Below, piece by piece: positions 27,723 to 39,200 of a stretch of 64,000 bases of DNA. Where the stretch lies: positions 1-64,000 of the forward strand of contig JAIXQP010000044.1 of NCBI GenBank assembly GCA_027485675.1, read 5' to 3'. Under the pieces are notes generated by a model that did not search any database, was not told the DNA's origin, and was given only the letters and a program-made list of their open reading frames with translations. This DNA is from Terriglobales bacterium. Lineage in GTDB: Bacteria > Acidobacteriota > Terriglobia > Bryobacterales > Bryobacteraceae. Position numbers and translations under genes: made by a program. Position 1 is the first letter of the stretch. Each line of letters begins with the position of its first letter.

Positions 27723-29030
27723 TTATTCGGCGGGCGTTTCGGCGGCGGCGGGTTCCGGCTCGGGTTCCGGGGTGACCTTGGTTGCCTGTTCGAAAAGGAA
27801 AGAGAGGACTTTTTCGGTGCGGATGTGGCCGGCGATGCGGCCGATGATGCCATCCTTTTCGAGGCGGCGGCGGACGGCGGCCACGGCTTCCCGCTCCTGA
27901 CGGGCGATGCGGTTCACTTCGGCGTCAACCTCTTCCGAGGTGGTGTGGATGGCTTCGCGCTCGGCGATCCGTTCGAGGAGGAGCGAGGCGCGAACGTCCT
28001 TTTTCGCCTGGGGGGCCTGCCCTTCGCGGATCTTCGCCCAATCGAGGTTCAGCTTGCGGGGGTCGATGCCTTGCTCGGCGAGGCTGCGGAAACGCTGTTC
28101 GAGGGTGCTTTCGATCTGGCGGTCGACGTAGGCATCCGGGAGGGGGAAATCGTAGAGGGCGACGAGGGCGTCGAGCATCTTCTCGCGGGCCTTGCCCTGA
28201 GCTTCGCGCTCGCGTTCGGCGAGCATGGAGCGGTGGACGGCTTGCTTGAGTTCGTCGAGGCTCTTGAAGTCGCCAAGATCCTGGGCGAATTCGTCGTTGA
28301 GTTCGGGCAGTTCCTTGCGGCGGACGGTGGTGAGCTTGACGCGGAACTTGACGGTTTTCCCGGCGAGGTGTTCGGCGCCGTAGTCGGCCGGGTAGGTGAT
28401 TTCGATCTGCTTTTCATCGCCGGGTTCCATGCCGACGACGTTTTCGTTGAACTCAGGCAGCGTGGCTTCGTCGCCGAGGGCGAGGGCGATATCCTTCTCG
28501 TTGATCGGCTGGTCGACGCCACCGAGGCTTTCGAGTTCGACGAGGACGTTGTCGCCGCTGGCGGCAGGGCGGGGATCTTCGTTGACGAACTCCGCCTTCT
28601 GCTGCTGGAGGGCGAGGAGGCGTTCTTCCACCTTGGCATCTTCGACCACGGGTTGCAGATAGGGAACGGTGAGGCCGCGGTAGTTGTCTTCGAGTTCAAA
28701 CTGGGGGGCCACTTCAAACTGCGCCTTGAACCAGAGGGGTTCGTTGGGTTCCCATTTCAGATCGACGACGTTGGGCTGGCTGACCACTTCCAACTTTTCG
28801 GCCTGGGCGTGTTCGTGGAACACCTTGGGGATGACGGACTCCATCACGTCCTGCCGGATTTCGCTTTGGAACCGCTGGCGGATGAGAGAGGCCGGGACCT
28901 TGCCGGGACGGAAGCCGGGGATCTGAACCTTGGCGCGGATTATTTCTACCGCTTTGTCCGTTTCGTCCGCCAGGGTAAGCAGGGGGACAGTCAATTCAAC
29001 TTCGTGCTTGCAACCTTCGAGTAAAGCCAT
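27723..29030 (-). CDS. tig: trigger factor, ribosome-bound chaperone
   Basis: This 435-residue chaperone binds the ribosome exit tunnel and holds nascent chains. The N-terminal ribosome-binding domain is recognisable (IIRAKVQIPGFRPGKVP, the trigger-factor signature GFRxGKxP). A central FKBP-type peptidyl-prolyl isomerase domain and a long C-terminal helical arm follow. It ends with an acidic tail rich in Pro, Glu and Ala. Twelve bases separate it from the SAH-hydrolase-like gene upstream, so co-transcription is likely. tig is often near clpP, which is not seen here. Confidence 0.92.
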   Translation of the reverse strand: MALLEGCKHEVELTVPLLTLADETDKAVEIIRAKVQIPGFRPGKVPASLIRQRFQSEIRQDVMESVIPKVFHEHAQAEKLEVVSQPNVVDLKWEPNEPLWFKAQFEVAPQFELEDNYRGLTVPYLQPVVEDAKVEERLLALQQQKAEFVNEDPRPAASGDNVLVELESLGGVDQPINEKDIALALGDEATLPEFNENVVGMEPGDEKQIEITYPADYGAEHLAGKTVKFRVKLTTVRRKELPELNDEFAQDLGDFKSLDELKQAVHRSMLAEREREAQGKAREKMLDALVALYDFPLPDAYVDRQIESTLEQRFRSLAEQGIDPRKLNLDWAKIREGQAPQAKKDVRASLLLERIAEREAIHTTSEEVDAEVNRIARQEREAVAAVRRRLEKDGIIGRIAGHIRTEKVLSFLFEQATKVTPEPEPEPAAAETPAE

Positions 29031-29042
29031 GGAATCCTTATC

Positions 29043-30230
29043 TTAATTTGCTTCGGGGCGGGTCGCCAAATAAGCTTCCTGCTCCGGCGTCAGGCGGTCG
29101 ATTTTCAAACCGAGCGCCTCGAGTTTGAGGCGGGCAACCTGGCGGTCGATCTCCTCGGGCACGGGGTGGATGCGGTGCGGCATCTCCGTGTGATTTCTGC
29201 TCAAGAATTCGAGCGAAAGCGAATGAATCGCGAGACTGATGTCGCGGACGGCGGTAGGCTGGCCGCTGGCGGCATTGACCGACTGGGCTTGCGCGAGCAC
29301 CTGGATCCGGCGGCCGTCGCGGAGCACGTACTCTTCGACGGACTCGCGGACCGGCCGGTGGCTGGAGGCGATGCGGTCGAGGGCGCCGAGGTCGATTTCG
29401 GCGGGGGAGTGCCCGGCGTTGGCGAGGAGAGCCCCGCTTTTGAGACGGTCAAAATGATCGCGGCCGATGACATTCTTGTTGCCGGTGGCCGTGAGGAAGA
29501 GATCGCCCAGGGCGGCGGCTTCGGCCATGGACATGACCCGGTTGCCGTCCATGAGGGCTTCGAGGGCGCGGGTGGGATCGATCTCGGTAACGATGACATT
29601 AGCGCCCATGCCGCGGGCGCGGGTGGCGATGCCACGGCCGCACCAGCCGTAGCCGGCGATGACGACGGTGATGCCGCAGAGGAAGAGATTGGTGTAGCGC
29701 AGGACGCCATCGAGGACCGATTGGCCGACGCCATAGCGGTGATCGAACAGATGGGTGGCCTGGGCTTGATCGACCGAGATGGCCGGAAACGGGAACTGGC
29801 GGGAGGAGGTGAATTCGAGGGTGGCGCCGAGAAGGCTGGGACCGGGCTCGCGGAGCAGCCGGCCATGAGGATCGATGATCCAATGGGGGTCCGTGGCGAG
29901 GGCGGCGGCGGTAGGGAGGACGGGGATGCCGTAATCCTTGCTGAGACAGGCGAGCAGGTCGGGCGGCTTGGGTGAAGTTTCGGTGGCAGCACCGGTGACC
30001 TGGGCCCCGCCATCCCGAAGGGTAATGAGGAGGTTGGCGGCTTCCGGAGAAAGGGAAAGCCCAGCTAGCACGCGGAATCCCGCGAGCGGCTGGGCTTTGA
30101 TGAACTGCTTACGAACCGCTTGGAGGACGGGCATCGACTGGAAAACCCATTCGGTGCGCCGCCTTCCAGGCTCGGCCAGGCCGAGATCCAGGATGTCGGG
30201 GTCGACAATCGGATCCACGTTCATGGCCAT
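29043..30230 (-). CDS. SAH-hydrolase-like protein lacking canonical active-site residues
   Basis: This 395-residue protein is related to the short archaeal/Thermotoga-type S-adenosylhomocysteine hydrolases. The NAD-binding half is well kept: GYGWCGRG at 193-200, VTEIDPTRALEALMDG, TATGNKNVI and NAGHSPAEID. The substrate half has lost key residues: Ser59 stands where the family has His (LHL), Thr159 where it has the catalytic Lys, His164 where it has Asn (FDNRYG), Gln324 where it has His (HP), and STQDD is unrecognisable. It lies 24 bases after metK on the same strand, so a link to the methionine cycle is likely, but SAH hydrolysis by the usual mechanism is doubtful. It may be a regulator or act on a different substrate. 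Confidence 0.75.
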   Translation of the reverse strand: MAMNVDPIVDPDILDLGLAEPGRRRTEWVFQSMPVLQAVRKQFIKAQPLAGFRVLAGLSLSPEAANLLITLRDGGAQVTGAATETSPKPPDLLACLSKDYGIPVLPTAAALATDPHWIIDPHGRLLREPGPSLLGATLEFTSSRQFPFPAISVDQAQATHLFDHRYGVGQSVLDGVLRYTNLFLCGITVVIAGYGWCGRGIATRARGMGANVIVTEIDPTRALEALMDGNRVMSMAEAAALGDLFLTATGNKNVIGRDHFDRLKSGALLANAGHSPAEIDLGALDRIASSHRPVRESVEEYVLRDGRRIQVLAQAQSVNAASGQPTAVRDISLAIHSLSLEFLSRNHTEMPHRIHPVPEEIDRQVARLKLEALGLKIDRLTPEQEAYLATRPEAN

Positions 30231-30254
30231 CGTATCCCTCAGACGAAGAGTGCG

Positions 30255-31406
<1,152 letters not shown>

Positions 31407-31440
31407 GAAAAAGCCAGCCTCCAAAGCTGATTAGTTAATT

Positions 31441-31458
31441 ATTGGTTGACAAACCAAT
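31441..31458 (-). promoter_or_regulatory. perfect 7-bp hairpin in the metK leader
   Basis: ATTGGTT (31441-31447) and AACCAAT (31452-31458) form a 7-bp stem with a 4-base loop, about 20 bases upstream of the metK Shine-Dalgarno. The surroundings are unusually AT-rich. It could be an operator for a dimeric repressor or an RNA element. I see no match to the SAM riboswitch cores I know. Confidence 0.4.
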
Positions 31459-31478
31459 CTTTCAGTCTACCACACCTG

Positions 31479-31844
31479 CTAGGGCGTATCGCGATGCACG
31501 GTTTCCGGCGTGAACGCCGGCAGGCAGACGGCGATGTATTCGGCGCCCTCCTCGCCCGGGGTGCTGTAGCGAATCCACTCCCCTGCCCTGGTGAGGATGG
31601 CCTGGCCGGCGTTGACCAGCATTTGACCGCCTTCGAACTCCACCTGCACGGCGCCGCGCAGGACGACGGTGTATTCGTCAAACTCGGGCCGCTGGCCGGG
31701 CTCGACCCAGCCGCCGGGCGACCGCATGTGGGCGATGCTGAGGGCGGCGGAGCCGGTGTTGACGCGGCCCACGTATTCATCGATGAGTTTGGGTTTGTTG
31801 CCGGCGGCGGTGATGCGGGTGGGTTGGGGAATGAGTTGAGGCAT
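31479..31844 (-). CDS. small cupin-domain protein
   Basis: This 121-residue single cupin has the two half-barrel motifs in relaxed form: PGGWVEPGQRPEFDEYTVVL followed by GQAILTRAGEWIRYSTPG. The usual metal-binding histidines are not obvious, so it may bind a small ligand rather than a metal. It starts 4 bases after the stop of the zinc-ribbon gene, which suggests they are co-transcribed. An upstream in-frame start at 31892 would overlap that gene and is less likely. Confidence 0.7.
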   Translation of the reverse strand: MPQLIPQPTRITAAGNKPKLIDEYVGRVNTGSAALSIAHMRSPGGWVEPGQRPEFDEYTVVLRGAVQVEFEGGQMLVNAGQAILTRAGEWIRYSTPGEEGAEYIAVCLPAFTPETVHRDTP

Positions 31845-31848
31845 GGCG

Positions 31849-32127
31849 TTATTCGGAGAGAAACGACATCGTCTTGATGCCGGAGATTTCAAAAGTCTTG
31901 CGGCAGCGGGGGTTGGCGCAGCGCATTTTGTCGTCGAGGAGCACGAGGTAGCTCTGCGACTTGGCGAACTTGGCGCGGTCGCGTTCGTCGGCGCCGGGCG
32001 GGAGGCGGTCCCGCTTTTTCCGGAGCAGGTAGCGCAGTTCGTACGAGCTGGTGGTGCGGCAATAGGGACAATGGAGAGTGGCGGGCCGCGTGGTGTTGCT
32101 TTCGAGGAAGTATTGCCGTTCGTCCAT
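31849..32127 (-). CDS. small zinc-ribbon-like protein
   Basis: The 92-residue protein has a C-x-x-C pair (CPYC near residue 20) and a second pair C-x4-C (CANPRC) near residue 75, together enough to hold one zinc ion. Between them is a basic helical segment (YLLRKKRDRLPPGADERDR). Function is unknown. It is divergent from sbcD, with only 30 bases between the start codons, and precedes the cupin gene. The start is uncertain because no good Shine-Dalgarno is seen; longer in-frame starts would run through sbcD. Confidence 0.6.
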   Translation of the reverse strand: MDERQYFLESNTTRPATLHCPYCRTTSSYELRYLLRKKRDRLPPGADERDRAKFAKSQSYLVLLDDKMRCANPRCRKTFEISGIKTMSFLSE

Positions 32128-32157
32128 GAGGCCGTCGCACGCTACTCTAACAAGTTC

Positions 32158-33222
32158 ATGCGGATTCTGCATACTGCCGATTGGCATTTGGGCCGGATTC
32201 TCGGCAGTCACTCGCTGCTCGAGGATCAGGAATACGTTCTGCGCCAGTTTCTCGATCTGGCGGTGGACACGCGTCCGGACGCGATTGTGATTGCGGGGGA
32301 CCTGTACGACCGGTCGGTGCCGCCGGCCGATGCCGTGACGTTGCTCGATGACACGCTGCACGCCCTGATGGACCGGTGCACGGCGCCGGTGATCGCGATC
32401 AGCGGGAACCACGATGGGCAGCAACGGCTGGATTTCGGCGCGCGGCTGCTGCGCCACCGGGGCCTGCATCTGTTTGGGTCGCTGGCGTCGGCGGGGGTAG
32501 TCCAGGTGGGCGATACGGCGTTTGTGGCGGTGCCGTTTGCCGAGCCCGCGGCGGTGCGGAGCGCGTTTCCGGAGTTTGCCGGGCAGGACTACCATTCGGC
32601 GCTCGCGTTTTTACTCGACCGGTTCCGGCCGTCCGCGGGCAGAGCGGTGGCGGTGGCGCACGCGTTTGTGGCGGGGGGAGCGGAGTCGGATTCCGAGCGG
32701 CCGCTTTCGGTGGGGACGGCGGGCCAGGTGGGGGTGCAGGTTTTCGCGGGGTTCGCCTACGCGGCATTGGGGCATCTGCACCGGCCGCAGACGCTGGGCA
32801 ATGCGCGATATTCGGGATCGCTGCTCAAGTACAGCACGAGCGAGGCGGGGCAGAAAAAGTCAGTGACACTGGTGGATCTCGATGGCGGCATGGAGGAGTT
32901 TGCGTTGTCGCCGCGGCGGGATTTGCGGTGCATGACCGGGACGTTTGACGAGTTATTGCAAGGGCCGCCGAGCCAGGACTACTTGTACTGCACGTTGACG
33001 GATAGCGGGCTGATCCCGAACGCGGCGCAGCGGTTGCGGGAGGTGTATCCGCAGTTCCTCGGCTTGGAGATGCGGAAGGCGAACGAGGCCGGGGAGACGC
33101 GGGTGGGCAAATCGGCGTCACCGATGGAGCTGTTCGCGGGCTTCTGGGAGTATGTGGCGGGGGAAGCGGCGACGGACGAGCAGCGATCTGTCGTGGCGCC
33201 GTGGCTCAAGGAGGCGGAATGA
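32158..33222 (+). CDS. sbcD: exonuclease subunit SbcD (Mre11-like)
   Basis: This 354-residue nuclease is the bacterial Mre11 equivalent. The calcineurin-like metallophosphoesterase motifs are all visible: DWHLGR, GDLYDRS, GNHDG, AHAFVAGG and GHLHRPQ. With SbcC it opens hairpins and trims blocked DNA ends. The ATG at 32158 (MRILHTADWHLG) is the family start, although the frame is open further upstream. The stop overlaps the sbcC start by ATGA, so the two are coupled. Confidence 0.94.
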   Translation: MRILHTADWHLGRILGSHSLLEDQEYVLRQFLDLAVDTRPDAIVIAGDLYDRSVPPADAVTLLDDTLHALMDRCTAPVIAISGNHDGQQRLDFGARLLRHRGLHLFGSLASAGVVQVGDTAFVAVPFAEPAAVRSAFPEFAGQDYHSALAFLLDRFRPSAGRAVAVAHAFVAGGAESDSERPLSVGTAGQVGVQVFAGFAYAALGHLHRPQTLGNARYSGSLLKYSTSEAGQKKSVTLVDLDGGMEEFALSPRRDLRCMTGTFDELLQGPPSQDYLYCTLTDSGLIPNAAQRLREVYPQFLGLEMRKANEAGETRVGKSASPMELFAGFWEYVAGEAATDEQRSVVAPWLKEAE

Positions 33223-36032
33223 AGCCGCTGCAGTTGGAGATGCGGGCGTTTGGACCCTACGCCGGGGCCGAGACCGTAGATTTTGCCCGGTTGGGCGAGG
33301 CGCCGCTGTTCCTGATCTGCGGACCGACAGGGTCCGGGAAGACGTCGATTTTGGATGGCATCTGCTACGCGCTGTACGGGGATTCGGCGGGCGGGGAGCG
33401 GACGGGCCGGACGATGCGGAGTGACTTCGCCGATCCGGGGGTGACCACCCAGGTGACCTTTGCGTTCGACCTGGGCGGCAAGCGGTACCGGGTGCAGCGA
33501 ACGCCCGAGCAGCTGCTGCCGAAGGTGCGCGGAGAGGGATTCACGACGAAGCCAGCCGAGGCCCGCATCTGGGAGGGGGACCGGCTGCTCACGAGTAAGG
33601 TGGGCGAGGTGACAGCGCGAGTGACGGAGTTGCTGGGCTTCAAGGGCGACCAGTTCCGGCAGGTGGTCCTATTGCCGCAGGGTCAGTTTCAGCGCTTTCT
33701 GATGGCGACGGGGGCGGAGCGGGAGACCATTCTCGCGGTGCTGTTTCAGACGCACATCTACCTCCGGGTGGAAAACACGCTGAAGCTGCAAAAGAAGGAA
33801 CTGGATGATCAGTTCAGACAGTTGGAGGTGAAGCGGAAGGCGATCCTCTCGATGGTGGGCTGTGCGTCCGAAGAGGACTTGGCGGCCAAGCAGGAGAGTT
33901 TGGCAGGCGATGGGGGAAAGCTCGAAGCGGAGATGGGAGCGGCTGCGGAGGCCCTGCTCCGGGCCGACGCCGCCTATCAGGAGGCGGCCCACCGGGGGCG
34001 GCTCTTCGCGGAACAGGAGGCAGCCAGGGCGGCCCTGCAGGCGCAAGAGTCGCGGCGGGAGAACGCCAGAGCTACCGAGGAGCGGCTGGAGGCAGCCAAG
34101 CGGGCGGAGGCAGCCTGGCCGGCGTGGGAGGAGCGCGGGAAGCGGCAGCAGGCGATGGAGAAGGCGCAGGGCCGCTATCGCGAGGCGGAGCAGAAGGTGA
34201 CCGCGACGACGACAGCGCTACTCGAAGCCACTAGCGCGCTGCGGGAGACGGAGGCGACGCAACCGCTGCGGGAACGGCTGGCCGGCGAGCGGGTGCAGTT
34301 GGACGCGCTGCGGCCGCTGGTGGGCCGATTGGTGGCGCAGCGGGAGGCGATGCAAGGCGCCGAGAGGGAGCACAAAAAGGCCAAGGGCGAGTGGGAGCGC
34401 CGGGTGGCCGAACGGGAGGCGATTGACGCCCAACTGCCGGAGGTGGAGGCACTGGCAGAACAGGAGGGTGCGCGGGCGGCGGCGCGGGTGGAGGCCCGGC
34501 AGCGTCTGGAGCAGCGCCGCAACTGGGAGCGATGGTCCAAGGAGTTAGCGGAGATTGCACCCCAAGCGGCGGCGGCGGAGCAGGCTGAGGCCGCGGCGCT
34601 GGCCGAACGGCTGCGCGAGGGCGAGCCGTGCCCGGTCTGCGGGTCGACGGAGCATCCGAACCCGGCGGCGCATGGCGGGGGAACGGGATCCGGTTGGCGG
34701 GAGCTTTCCGAGCGGGTGGCCGTGCTGCGCGGGCAATTGGCGGATTTACCGGCGGACTTGCCCGCGGATGCGGCGGAGCGGTTGCAGGCAGCCGAGTCCG
34801 CCGAGCAAGCGTGTAAGCGGGCGGCGGCGGCGCGGACGGAGTTGACGAAACGCAAGGCCGCGTTGCAAGTGGAGGAGTGGCAGAAGCGCGTGGGGGAGTT
34901 GTACAGCGAATGGGTTCGGATCAGCACGCTGGTGGAGCAAGAGGAGGGCGCGGTACCGGAGGGATTGCGACAGGCGGGCGCGCTGGAACGGGCGTTAGGG
35001 GAGACCGAAAGGAGGATCGCGGCACTGGACCTCGAGCGGGCCGAGGCGCAGGCGCAGGAGAGCCGGGCACGGACGGAGACGGGAGCCGCGGCGGCGGCGC
35101 GGGAGGTGGTTGCCCGGAACCAGCAGGAGGCCATGGATGCGCTGGCCGATGGCGAGAAGGCGGCCGCAAGGGCCCTGGCGGGGAGCGCTTTCGCCAATTG
35201 GGAGGCGGTCGAGGCGGCGCGGTTGCCCATTGAGAAGCAGGAGAACTGGGCCAAGCAGCTGCGCGAATTCTGGGAGCAGTTGGCGGCGGTGCGGGCGCGG
35301 GCGGAGGCGGCGGACAAGGCCGTGGAGGGATTGACTCCGGTGGCGTTGGAGGCCGTGCAGGCGGCCAAGGAGGCCGCGGCGGAGACCGTGCGGCGGCTGA
35401 CGGAGCGCCGGGGGCAGTTGGCCCAGGAGTCGGCCACACTGCGGGAGACGGCGGAGGCCGTGCGGCAGGTGAGCGGGGAGGCCGCGAAGGTGGAGGCCGA
35501 GTTGCGGCTGGTGGGTCAGGTGGCCGAGGTGGTGCAGGGGAAGAACGCGCGGAAGCTGAGCCTGCAGGAGTACGCGCAGATGGCGTTTCTCGAAGAGGTG
35601 CTGGCGGCAGCGACGGTGCGGCTACAGCGGATGAGCAGCGGACGGTACGAGTTGCTGCATCCGGAGGGCGCGAAGGGGTTAGAGTTGGCGGTGCGGGACT
35701 ACTATTCGGGGCAGTTGCGGGGCGTGGAGACCCTTTCGGGCGGCGAGATGTTTCTGGCCTCGCTGGCGCTGGCGCTGGGTCTTTCGGACGTGGTGCAAGC
35801 CAATAGCGGGGGCACGCGGCTCGATTCGCTGTTCGTGGACGAGGGGTTCGGCACGTTGGACCCGGAGGTGCTGGATCTGGCGATGAACACGTTGATGGAG
35901 TTGCAGCGGAGCGGACGCTTGGTGGGCTTAATCTCGCACGTCGCCGACATGCGGGACCGGATTCCGTTGCGGCTGGAAGTGGTCCCGGGCAAACGGGGGA
36001 GCACGACGCGAATGGCGGGATTACTGGACTAA
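33219..36032 (+). CDS. sbcC: exonuclease subunit SbcC (Rad50-like ATPase)
   Basis: The 937-residue SMC-like protein has the Walker A GPTGSGKTSILDG near residue 35. Two long coiled coils rich in Ala, Glu and Arg flank a zinc hook (CPVC near 471). The ABC signature LSGGEMFLASLALALGLSD and Walker B LFVDEGFGTLD are near the C-terminus. It forms the ATP-driven half of the SbcCD nuclease. It starts 4 bases inside the end of sbcD. Confidence 0.95.
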   Translation: MKPLQLEMRAFGPYAGAETVDFARLGEAPLFLICGPTGSGKTSILDGICYALYGDSAGGERTGRTMRSDFADPGVTTQVTFAFDLGGKRYRVQRTPEQLLPKVRGEGFTTKPAEARIWEGDRLLTSKVGEVTARVTELLGFKGDQFRQVVLLPQGQFQRFLMATGAERETILAVLFQTHIYLRVENTLKLQKKELDDQFRQLEVKRKAILSMVGCASEEDLAAKQESLAGDGGKLEAEMGAAAEALLRADAAYQEAAHRGRLFAEQEAARAALQAQESRRENARATEERLEAAKRAEAAWPAWEERGKRQQAMEKAQGRYREAEQKVTATTTALLEATSALRETEATQPLRERLAGERVQLDALRPLVGRLVAQREAMQGAEREHKKAKGEWERRVAEREAIDAQLPEVEALAEQEGARAAARVEARQRLEQRRNWERWSKELAEIAPQAAAAEQAEAAALAERLREGEPCPVCGSTEHPNPAAHGGGTGSGWRELSERVAVLRGQLADLPADLPADAAERLQAAESAEQACKRAAAARTELTKRKAALQVEEWQKRVGELYSEWVRISTLVEQEEGAVPEGLRQAGALERALGETERRIAALDLERAEAQAQESRARTETGAAAAAREVVARNQQEAMDALADGEKAAARALAGSAFANWEAVEAARLPIEKQENWAKQLREFWEQLAAVRARAEAADKAVEGLTPVALEAVQAAKEAAAETVRRLTERRGQLAQESATLRETAEAVRQVSGEAAKVEAELRLVGQVAEVVQGKNARKLSLQEYAQMAFLEEVLAAATVRLQRMSSGRYELLHPEGAKGLELAVRDYYSGQLRGVETLSGGEMFLASLALALGLSDVVQANSGGTRLDSLFVDEGFGTLDPEVLDLAMNTLMELQRSGRLVGLISHVADMRDRIPLRLEVVPGKRGSTTRMAGLLD

Positions 36033-36043
36033 GTGGGTTGGCG

Positions 36044-36083
36044 GCGGATCCCCGTTGCATCCGCACCGGGCAGACAGAGCCCG
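36044..36083 (+). terminator. two hairpins after sbcC
   Basis: GCGGAT (36044-36049) pairs with ATCCGC (36059-36064), and CGGGC (36067-36071) pairs with GCCCG (36079-36083). Neither is followed by a T tract, so this is a possible, unproven end for the sbcDC message. Confidence 0.3.
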
Positions 36084-36253
36084 TATCAGCCCCCACTCCT
36101 CCCGGCGCTGCGGAAGTTCCGCGAACCCTCGAACCGCAAGACGATTCCAATCTAATCGGCCGCGGGACTCGAGACTTACTCCCATCGCGCGGTCAGCCGT
36201 GTCCGCAGTGAGAAATCGTTTTGTAACGCGGCCGGGTTAGCATAAGAGATATC

Positions 36254-39200
36254 ATGCTGAGATTTGGTCTCTGTTTCCTCCTCGGGTTTTCTCTGCTCGT
36301 TCCACTCGCCGAGGCGCAGTCGCTCGCTGGAATGGCTGCCGTAAGTGGCACCGTGACTGACGCCAGCAACGCTCCTGTCCCGAACGCGACCGTATTGGTT
36401 ACCAACTCCGAAACCGGGCTAAGCCGGCGCCTGACGACCAACGACTCCGGCTACTTCCTCGCCGCCTCGTTGCAGCCGGGTCCGGGCTACACGGTGTCCG
36501 TGCAGAGGGAAGGCTTCGCCACGTACGAGGCTAAGAACCTGCTGCTGCAAGTCGGCCAGAACGTGTCCCTACGCATTCAAGTCTCCGTGGCCCAGCAGGC
36601 GCAGACGCTTACGGTGGAAGACAGTACGCCCGTGGTCGAAGCCACCAAAACCGGCGTTTCCTCCGTCGTGAATTCCCAGCAGATTCTCAATCTGCCCATC
36701 AACGGCCGCCGCGTGGACAGCTTCGTTTTGCTCAGCCCCGGCGTGACCTCCGACGGCACGTTTGGCGCCGTGAGCTTCCGCGGAGTGCCCGCCGGCAATA
36801 CCTTCCTGCAGGACGGCAACGACACCACCCAGCAGTTCTACAACGAGAACGCGGGCCGCACCCGGATCAGTTCGAACATCAGCCAGGATTCCGTGCAGGA
36901 GTTCCAGGTGCTGACGTCCGGTTATAACGCCGAATTTGGCCGTGCGGCGGGTGGCGTGATCAACACCGTTACCAAGAGCGGCACCAACACAGTGCACGGA
37001 ACCGGTTATTGGTTTTACCGCAATCAGGATTTCAACGCACGGGACCGGTATGCGGCTATCAATCCGCAGGAGTCCCGCCACCAGGCCGGGGGCAGCATCG
37101 GCGGCCCGATCCGGAAGGATAAGCTGTTTTACTTCGGCAATTTCGAAGCCACGCGCCGCGACTTTCCGCTGATCAGCTCGATCCTCAACCCTCAGTTCTT
37201 TAACGCCTCCGGAACATTTATTGGCAACTGCGGCGCTCCCGCCACCCCCCAACAGTGCTCGAACGCGGTTGATTATTTCCGTCGCTTTTTCGGCACCGTG
37301 GAGCGTACGGTTGCGCAGAATGCGGGTTTTGCCAAGATCGACTGGCAGGCTACCGCTAACCAGACCATTAGCGCGAGTTTCAACCTGATGAACTGGGAGT
37401 CGCCGAACGGAATTCAGACGGCGGCAGTGCTGACCAACGCGGGCGCGATCGGCAACAATGGCCTGTCGACGGTGCGGACGCGGTGGGCGCGTTTGGCCCA
37501 CACCGGAATCCTAAGCGCCCGCGCGATCAACGAATTCCGCTTTGGCTGGTTTAAGGACCGTCTCGCCGACGAAGCGAACTACGCGCTGGCGCCTCCGGGA
37601 GTCCGGACGGCCGTTTCGGTGCAGGGGCAAGGGAATCTCGGTGTTCCCAATTACCTGCCGCGCGTGCAACCCACGGAAGACCGCTTCCAGTTCGCCAACA
37701 ACTTCTCGCTCACGTCGGGCCGGCATCAGTACAAGTTCGGTTTCGACATCGCCCATACGCGCGACATCGAAGACGCCCTTTTCAACGGCACTGGTTCCTA
37801 CAATTACGGGACGATCACCGATTTCGCGCGCGACCTGACCAATCTGGACGGCGGCAAGCGCTGGCAGTCCTATAGCCAGGCATTCGGCCAGAGCTTCACC
37901 AACATTTTCGTTCGGGACTTTAACTTCTACGCGCAGGATCAATGGAGGATCACCAATTCGGTTACCTTCAACTACGGCCTGCGCTATGAGTTCGCGCAGT
38001 TTGCCCAACCCACGCTCTCCAACCCCGACTATCCCTTAACGGCACGGATCAACGAACCGAATCGCAACTTCAGTCCGCGCGTCGGGATCGCCTGGAGCTT
38101 GAACTCCAAGACCGTTCTGCGCGCCGGCTACGGCATTTTTTACGCCCGCCTGCCCTCAGCGACATTGGCCCGGCTGCACCAATTGAATGGGGTGGCGCAA
38201 CGTGCCCTGACGCTGCAAGGCAATAACGCCACCGATGCGGCCGCCGGCCCGGTGTTCCCGGCCTCGCTCGCCTCGCTCGACCGCACCCCGCCTCCCGGCA
38301 CCGTCTCAGTGAGTTTTGCCGATCCGAATCTTGCCACCCCGTATACCCAACAGGGCGACCTGAGTCTGGAGCGCGAAATTACGAAGAAGGTCGGCATCAC
38401 GGTCTCTTACCTGTGGAATCGCGGCCTGCAGTTCCTTACGCGCCGGGACCTGAATATCGGCCCCGAAACCGGTTCGTTCACCTACCGGATTCTGGACGCC
38501 GCCGGCAACCAAACCGGCACCTATACGACGCCCACCTATTTGACGGCCAACCGGGTGGACCGGCGGTATCAGCGGGTGGTCTCGGTCGATAACGGCGGAC
38601 GCGTCTGGTACGACGGCCTGGCCGTGAGCATGCGAGGGCGCGCTACTTCCTGGATGGAGGGCACGCTCGCCTACACGTGGTCCCATGCACGGGACCTCTC
38701 GCAAGGCGGGGCCAGCAACAACGTCTTCTTCACGGACGGACCGGCCACGCTGCGGAACGGAGATTTCCAGGGGGAGAAGGGGACCTCGGTGCTGGATCAG
38801 CGGCATCGCACGGTCTTCACGGCGATCGTTACTCCGCCCAAGTGGAAGACGGCCAATGCGTTTGCCGGCCACATCATCAACGGCTGGCAGATCTCGATGC
38901 TCGGGACGTTCGCCTCGCCTCAGTACGTCACCCCGTCGATGTTGGTATCCGGCGCACAGTTCCCCGGCCAGGCCTTCAACAATACGTTGAACGGGTTCGG
39001 CGGCAGCAACCAGGTCCCGTTTCTCTCGCGGCAGAGCATCCCGGTGGACTCGATCCAGCGGGTGGATAGCCGGTTGACGAAGATTTTCTACCTGCCCAGG
39101 GAGACCCAGGCGCACTTCAACTTTGAGGTCTTCAACACCTTCAATCGGGTATCGAACACGGTTGTGAACTCCACTGCCTTCCAAGCGGTGGCGGGTGTTA

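Noticed and set aside
38306-39184. 292-residue minus-strand frame inside the TonB-dependent receptor gene
   Set aside because: Shadow frame; the plus strand gives an uninterrupted receptor with signal peptide, plug and barrel.
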